15,787 bases of DNA from a bacterium (GTDB lineage Bacteria > Planctomycetota > UBA11346): assembly GCA_020049615.1 (NCBI GenBank), contig JAIFKN010000067.1, forward strand, positions 1 to 15,787, given 5' to 3'. Below are positions 11,736 through 15,787 of the stretch, in pieces. Numbering within the stretch: the stretch's first letter is position 1; every line of letters starts with the position of its first letter. Under the pieces are notes generated by a model. That model was not told the origin of the DNA. It ran no database searches and worked only from the letters and a program-made list of their open reading frames with translations. The position numbers and the translations under genes were made by a program.

Positions 11736-13519
11736 AGCAACCCATGTCCACACGCGCCAGCATCCCCGCCCTGCTCCTCGCCGCCGCCCTCGCCTGCGCC
11801 GCGGATGCGCCGACCGAGGCCGAATGGGGACCGGTCGCCGAGTCGCTCGATGCCGGTGGCGCGGAGGCCGTCGCCAGCGTCGAGACGATCACCGCCAAGT
11901 ATCCCAAATGGCCCGACGGCCACCGCGCCTTGGCCAACGCCCGGCTGCGCGCCGGGGATCCCAGCGGAGCGTGGAAGGCGGCGCGTGCCGCCATCAGCCT
12001 CAGCAGGACCGACGCGGTCGCCGCGACCCTCGGCATGCAGGCCCTGGCCCTGCTCGGCCGCTACGACCATGCGTTCCAGGTCGCTGACATGTTCACCGAC
12101 GCCAGCGATCCGGGCGGCGCGGTCGCCGCCCAGGCGGCGATCGTCGCGCTGGTCGCACGCAACGACCAGCGACTGGGCGTCTACCTCACAGCGGCGAAGG
12201 CGCGCAGCAACGGCTCGGCACCGATCCTCGATTTCATCAGCGCCAAGCAGGCCCAGCGGGCCAAGGACCTGCCCGCCGCCGCCACCGCCCTCGACCGCGC
12301 CATCGCCGCCAAGCCCGACTACCGCGACGCGCTCTACGAACTCGGCCGTGTGCGCACGGTGCAGGCGCTGCAGACCCCCGATCAGGCCGAGGTCCTGCTG
12401 GGCAAGGCCGACGAGGCCTTCAGCGCCGCCGCCAGGCTCGACCGCAAGGACGCCGACAGCCGGTTCGGCCTCGGCCGCGCCCGGCTGGAGCTGGGCAAGC
12501 GCCTGATCGCCGCCGGCAAGGCCGATCCGGGCAGCGCCAAGCTGCGCGAGGCCCTCGGCGCCCTCGATGAGGCGCTGCAGCTCGAACCGGCCAACCGCGA
12601 CGGCAAACTGTGGAAAGGCGACGCCCTGCTGCGGCTCGAGCGCTACGAAGAGGCGGCAGCCATGCTCAAGCAGGCGTTCAACGCCGGCGCCACCGACCGG
12701 GCCCTGCCCTTCAACCTGTCGCTCGCCCTGTCGCGCAGCGGCAAGCCGGACGAGGCGGCCAAGGTGCTGGAGAACGTCGAGGCGCAGAGCGACGACGAGC
12801 GCCTGACCCTGGCGATCAACGCCTTCAACCTGGGCAACTGGTCGGCGGCGCAGAAGCTGTTCGCCGACGCGCGCGACAACATCCCGGTCGAGCCGGCCGA
12901 GTCGGCCAAGCGCCGCTGGGCCGTCTACCGCTACCTCGGCCACTGCGCCCGCGAACTGGCGGCTACGGCCGAGGGCGAGCGGCGCGATGAGCTGATCGAG
13001 ACCGCTTCGATGTACTACAAGGAAGCCGGCAACAACAGCGACTTCGCCGCCCGCCACTGGTACATGCATCTCGAAACGCAGCGCGGCCCGCTCCAGGCCT
13101 TCGAGGCCGGCCGCCAGTCGATCAAGTGGAACGGGATGTGGAATCCGTCGGCCTGGAGGCTGCTGGCGGGCAACTACGGGTACAAGGTCAGCCGGGGCGA
13201 AGGCTTCGCCGGCGCCTGGAAGCACAGCAAGCCCCACCTCATGCTGTGGACGCTGCTCACCTTCATCCCGATCGGCCTGTTCCTGAAGGGATGGCTGCTG
13301 CCCAACGGCCTGTACGGAGGCGGCGCCCCGAAGCCGGCGTCCAAGTCCTCGACCCGCGCCGCCGCCAAGCCGGGCACGGCCTCGACCAAGCCGGGGACGG
13401 CCGGAGCGCGCAAGCCCGGCGCACCGCCGCGCAAGCCAGTAGCCGGCGCCAAACCACCCTCGCGCGCCCTGGCACCGAAGTCCGACGGCACCGGACCGAA
13501 GACGCCGTTCTCGGAATGA
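11732..13519 (+). CDS. Membrane-anchored TPR-repeat protein with basic C-terminal tail
   Basis: This 595-residue protein has an N-terminal signal or anchor segment (IPALLLAAALACAADA), then about 450 residues of helical tetratricopeptide-type repeats. Clear units are YRDALYELGRVRTVQAL, DADSRFGLGRARLELGKRL, ANRDGKLWKGDALLRLERYEEAA and ALPFNLSLALSRSGKPDEAA. A predicted membrane helix follows (LMLWTLLTFIPIGLFLKGWL, near residues 503-523). The last 72 residues are a Lys/Arg/Pro/Ala-rich tail with repeated (K/R)PG(T/A/P). By the positive-inside rule the tail should be cytoplasmic and the repeats periplasmic. TPRs mediate protein contacts; partners are unknown. The ATG at 11732 overlaps the previous stop, and an ATG at 11744 is an alternative. 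It is coupled to ispD by another ATGA overlap. Confidence 0.85.
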   Translation: MKQPMSTRASIPALLLAAALACAADAPTEAEWGPVAESLDAGGAEAVASVETITAKYPKWPDGHRALANARLRAGDPSGAWKAARAAISLSRTDAVAATLGMQALALLGRYDHAFQVADMFTDASDPGGAVAAQAAIVALVARNDQRLGVYLTAAKARSNGSAPILDFISAKQAQRAKDLPAAATALDRAIAAKPDYRDALYELGRVRTVQALQTPDQAEVLLGKADEAFSAAARLDRKDADSRFGLGRARLELGKRLIAAGKADPGSAKLREALGALDEALQLEPANRDGKLWKGDALLRLERYEEAAAMLKQAFNAGATDRALPFNLSLALSRSGKPDEAAKVLENVEAQSDDERLTLAINAFNLGNWSAAQKLFADARDNIPVEPAESAKRRWAVYRYLGHCARELAATAEGERRDELIETASMYYKEAGNNSDFAARHWYMHLETQRGPLQAFEAGRQSIKWNGMWNPSAWRLLAGNYGYKVSRGEGFAGAWKHSKPHLMLWTLLTFIPIGLFLKGWLLPNGLYGGGAPKPASKSSTRAAAKPGTASTKPGTAGARKPGAPPRKPVAGAKPPSRALAPKSDGTGPKTPFSE

Positions 13520-14214
13520 TCTCCCTGCTGCTGCCGGCCGGCGGCGCCGGCACGCGCTTCGGCTCGGCCGTCCCCAAGCAGCTGCTGCCGCTCGCCGGCG
13601 TGCCGGTGATCCGGCGCTCGCTCGACGCCTTCGCCGGCCTGGTCGACGAGGCGGTGGTCGCCGGCCCAGCCGAGCGCCTCGACGAGTTGCGCGCCGCCTG
13701 CGCCGGGGCGCCGATGCCGGTGCTGGTGGTCGCCGGCGGCGCCGACCGCCAGGCCTCGGTGCATGCCGCGCTGCGCGCCAGCCGTGGCGACCGCTGCCTG
13801 GTCCACGACGCCGTCCGCCCGCTGGTGCCACGCCGCTGCATCGCCGCCTGCCTTGCCGCCCTCGACACCCACGTCGCCGCCCTGGTCGCCCTGCCCTGCC
13901 CGGCGACGGTGAAGCGCGGCGATGCCGGGCGCATGGTGGCGGCGACGGTGCCGCGCGCCGACCTGTGGCTGGCGCAGACGCCGCAGGGCTTCCGCCGCGC
14001 CGAGGGCCTCGCCGCCTTCGCCCGCGCCGCGGCGGAGGGCTGGAGCTGCACCGACGATGCCGAGGTGCTGGAGCGCGCTGGGCACGCGGTGGCGCTCGTC
14101 GAAGGTGATCCGCTCAACCTGAAGATCACCGAGCCTGGGGATTTCGCGTTGGCTGAGGCGATCCTGGGAGCGCCGAGCTCCAGCTCGGCCGGGGCAATGG
14201 ATGGCGGTCGCTGA
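13516..14214 (+). CDS. ispD: IspD, 2-C-methyl-D-erythritol 4-phosphate cytidylyltransferase
   Basis: IspD joins CTP and methylerythritol phosphate in the third step of the MEP (non-mevalonate) isoprenoid pathway. The 232-residue protein has the usual size and motifs: LLPAGGAGTRFGSAVPKQ, the CTP-binding loop with Arg14 and Lys21; AGGADRQASVHAAL; VHDAVRPLV; LAQTPQGFR; TDDAEVLE; and GDPLNLKITEPGDFALAEAIL. It starts by ATGA overlap with the TPR gene, a pairing with no obvious functional logic. No ispF follows, though the two are often adjacent. The native protein seems to end at AEAIL; the tail GAPSSSSAGAMDGGR and the stop codon come from a palindromic repeat shared with the end of sufD. Confidence 0.96.
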   Translation: MISLLLPAGGAGTRFGSAVPKQLLPLAGVPVIRRSLDAFAGLVDEAVVAGPAERLDELRAACAGAPMPVLVVAGGADRQASVHAALRASRGDRCLVHDAVRPLVPRRCIAACLAALDTHVAALVALPCPATVKRGDAGRMVAATVPRADLWLAQTPQGFRRAEGLAAFARAAAEGWSCTDDAEVLERAGHAVALVEGDPLNLKITEPGDFALAEAILGAPSSSSAGAMDGGR

Positions 14215-14251
14215 CCACATTGCCCCGGCCGAGCTGGAGCTCGGCGCTCCC
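14166..14251. repeat. 34-bp perfect inverted repeat (palindromic repeat copies B and C) around the ispD stop
   Basis: Bases 14166-14199 and 14218-14251 are exact reverse complements over 34 positions, separated by 18 bases that contain the ispD stop codon (14212-14214). Each arm carries the core GAGCTCCAGCTC, itself palindromic, and the flank GGGGCAATG. A further CCATTGCCCC follows at 14255-14264. The RNA would form a very stable hairpin between ispD and gatC, but no T run follows, so it is more like a paired REP element than a classical terminator. Confidence 0.9.
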
Positions 14252-14278
14252 GGGCCATTGCCCCTACGCCAACTCCCC

Positions 14279-14284
14279 TAGCCT
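14279..14284 (+). promoter_or_regulatory. Possible -10 box for gatC
   Basis: TAGCCT lies eight bases before the gatC ATG, with TTGCCC (14258-14263) 15 bases upstream as a weak -35 candidate. No Shine-Dalgarno sequence precedes the ATG. The strong hairpin just upstream would isolate gatC from ispD transcription, so a local promoter is expected. The assignment is tentative. Confidence 0.35.
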
Positions 14285-14292
14285 CCGCGCCC

Positions 14293-14583
14293 ATGCCCAT
14301 CAGCGAGCAGCAGGTCCGCCACCTCGCGTCGCTGGCCCGTCTCGACCTGTCCGACAGCGAGATCGCCAGCCGCGCCCATGACCTCGAGGCCATCGTCGGC
14401 TACGTCGACCAGCTGGCCGGCGTGGACACCACCGGCGTCGAGCCGATCGCCAACGTCACCGGCCTGGTCAACGTGACGCGCGCGGATGTGCCGACGGCGA
14501 TGCTGCCGACCGCCGCCGCCCTGGGCAACGCGGCGCAGAAGAACGACAGCGCCTTCCTGGTGCCGAAGGTGGTGGAGCGATGA
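14293..14583 (+). CDS. gatC: GatC, amidotransferase subunit C
   Basis: GatC is the small subunit of the GatCAB complex that converts Asp-tRNA(Asn) and Glu-tRNA(Gln) to their amide forms; it clamps GatA to GatB. The 96-residue length is typical. The N-terminal helix pattern ISEQQVRHLASLARLDLSDSE is characteristic, followed by YVDQLAGVDTTGVEPIANV and the conserved end NDSAFLVPKVVE (usually F.VPKV.E). The stop overlaps the gatA start as ATGA, so the two are translated together. Presence of GatCA implies that this organism makes Gln-tRNA or Asn-tRNA by the indirect route. Confidence 0.96.
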   Translation: MPISEQQVRHLASLARLDLSDSEIASRAHDLEAIVGYVDQLAGVDTTGVEPIANVTGLVNVTRADVPTAMLPTAAALGNAAQKNDSAFLVPKVVER

Positions 14584-15787
14584 GCCGCGAAACCGCCCTC
14601 GCCATCGCCGCCGCAGTCAACGCCGGGCGTTCCGCCCGCGTTGCAGTCGAGGCCGCGCTCGCCGCCTGCGAAGGCGACAAGCTCAACGCCGTCATCCGCG
14701 TGCACCGCGCCCGCGCCCTCGCCTGCGCAGACGCGGTCGATGCCCGCGTGCGCGCCGGCGCGCGCCTGCCGCTGGCCGGCGTGCCGATCGCGGTGAAGGA
14801 CAACATGTGCATCGACGGGCTGCCGGCGACGTGCTGCTCGCGCATGCTGGAAGGGTATGTCGCGCCGTACACCGCCACCGCCGTCGCCCGGCTGGAAGCG
14901 GCCGGCGCCATCGTCGTGGCGCAGACCAACATGGACGAGTTCGCCTTCGGCTCGTCGAACGAGACCAGTTGCTACGGCCCGGTGCGGAACCCGGTCGATC
15001 CTGCGCGCATCCCTGGCGGCTCCTCCGGCGGCAGCGCCGCGGTGGTCGCCGCCGGTTACGTCCCGGTCAGCCTGGGCAGCGACACCGGCGGCTCGATCCG
15101 CCAGCCGGCCGGTCTGTGCGGCTGCCTCGGCCTGAAGCCGACCTACGGCAGCGTCTCGCGCTACGGCCTGATCGCCTTCGGCTCGTCGCTCGACCAGATC
15201 GGCCCGTTCGCCGCGAACGCCGACGATGCCGCCGCCGTGCTGGCGGCGATGGCGGGGCAGGATCCGCTCGACAGCACCTCGGCGCCACGGGCGCTGACAC
15301 CAGCCACCGGCGAGGCGCTGCGCGGCCTGCGCATCGGCCATGTCGCCGCCCACGCCGAAGGCCTGCAGCCGGCGGTGCGCGCCGCCTTGGAAGCGACCAA
15401 GGCCAAGGTCCAGGCGCTCGGCGCGACCCTGGTGCCGGTGACCTTGCCGCACGAGCAGTACGCCGTCGCCACCTACTACGTCATCGGCACCGGCGAGGCC
15501 TCGTCGAACCTCTCGCGCATGGACGGCATCCGCTTCGGCCACCACGCCGAGGCCGCCGACCTGCGCCAGGTCTACGGCAAGAGCCGCGCCGAGGGCTTCG
15601 GCGCCGAGGCCAAGCGCCGCATCATGCTCGGCACCTACGTCCTCAGCACCGGCTACTACGACGCCTACTACAAGAAGGCGCAGCAGGTGCGCCGCCTGAT
15701 CTGCCGCGACTTCGAGCAGGCCTTCGCCACCTGCGACGCCATCCTCGGCCCGGTCAGCCCGACCACCGCGTTCAAGCTCGGCGAGAA
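14580..15787 (+). CDS. gatA: GatA, Asp/Glu-tRNA amidotransferase subunit A (3' end missing)
   Basis: GatA is the glutaminase of GatCAB, releasing ammonia that is channelled to GatB. It is an amidase-signature enzyme with the Ser-cisSer-Lys triad, all visible: Lys73 in PIAVKDN, cis-Ser148 in PGGSSGGSAA and nucleophile Ser172 in SDTGGSIRQPA. Other typical segments are TNMDEFAFGSSNETS, GLKPTYGSVSRYGLIAF and, near the end, MLGTYVLSTGYYDAYYKKAQ followed by LGPVSPTTAF. 402 residues are present of an expected 480 or so; the frame is still open at the window end. The start codon overlaps gatC by four bases. Confidence 0.97.
   Translation, partial: MSRETALAIAAAVNAGRSARVAVEAALAACEGDKLNAVIRVHRARALACADAVDARVRAGARLPLAGVPIAVKDNMCIDGLPATCCSRMLEGYVAPYTATAVARLEAAGAIVVAQTNMDEFAFGSSNETSCYGPVRNPVDPARIPGGSSGGSAAVVAAGYVPVSLGSDTGGSIRQPAGLCGCLGLKPTYGSVSRYGLIAFGSSLDQIGPFAANADDAAAVLAAMAGQDPLDSTSAPRALTPATGEALRGLRIGHVAAHAEGLQPAVRAALEATKAKVQALGATLVPVTLPHEQYAVATYYVIGTGEASSNLSRMDGIRFGHHAEAADLRQVYGKSRAEGFGAEAKRRIMLGTYVLSTGYYDAYYKKAQQVRRLICRDFEQAFATCDAILGPVSPTTAFKLGE

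Noticed and set aside
13350..13519. Basic tail of the TPR protein as a frameshift artefact
   Set aside because: The frame is continuous, the positive charge fits the inner side of the preceding membrane helix, and the stop overlaps the ispD start as elsewhere in this operon.
11723..13831. 702-residue minus-strand open frame opposite the TPR gene and ispD
   Set aside because: It is a mirror of two genes with clear domains; its translation is Arg/Gly/Ala-rich with no family signature.

Overview
The window is a very GC-rich (about 70% by eye), gene-dense piece of a bacterial chromosome. The genes are mostly housekeeping: Fe-S cluster assembly, tRNA-dependent amidation, isoprenoid synthesis, DNA repair and a prolyl tRNA. 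A sulfatase/AraC pair and a Gfo/Idh/MocA oxidoreductase sit among them. A sulfatase next to an AraC regulator, an Asp-tRNA/Glu-tRNA amidotransferase and many proteins of modest similarity to model families suggest, without proving, the Planctomycetota/Verrucomicrobiota/Lentisphaerota group. There is no marker here that settles the phylum. No phage, transposase or CRISPR array is visible.

Layout. 1-2678 (+): end of sufC, then sufD and sufS, overlapping and clearly one operon. 2653-3468 (-): AraC-family regulator, convergent with sufS and divergent from a formylglycine-type sulfatase (3539-5086, +). 5087-5460 has no protein gene, but on the minus strand it carries a promoter with an extended TATAAT box, about 258 nt of foldable sequence, and a perfect 15-bp-stem terminator with a T run; I read this as an undescribed small structured RNA. 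5461-5964: SlyD-like FKBP prolyl isomerase with a His-rich tail. 6086-7210: Gfo/Idh/MocA oxidoreductase. 7211-7503: a hairpin-dense intergenic stretch. 7504-7581 (-): tRNA-Pro(UGG). 7629-8456 (-): NifU-like protein that has lost all scaffold cysteines. 8554-10080 (+): secreted beta-propeller-like protein. 10095-11192 (-): MutY fused to a MutT-type Nudix domain. 11334-14214 (+): operon of a small lipoprotein-like protein, a membrane-anchored TPR protein and ispD. 14293 to the end (+): gatC and the start of gatA.

How the genes fit together. sufCDS makes Fe-S clusters; the NifU-like protein keeps only the ferredoxin-like [2Fe-2S] ligands; MutY carries a [4Fe-4S] cluster, so Fe-S biology recurs across the window. 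MutY plus an intact MutT domain would put two arms of the 8-oxoguanine defence in one polypeptide. The AraC protein probably controls the divergent sulfatase.

The most unusual features are the minus-strand RNA at 5093-5350, the cysteine-less NifU, the MutY-MutT fusion, and a palindromic repeat family that forms the 3' ends of two unrelated genes (sufD and ispD), with a compensating base-pair change between copies.
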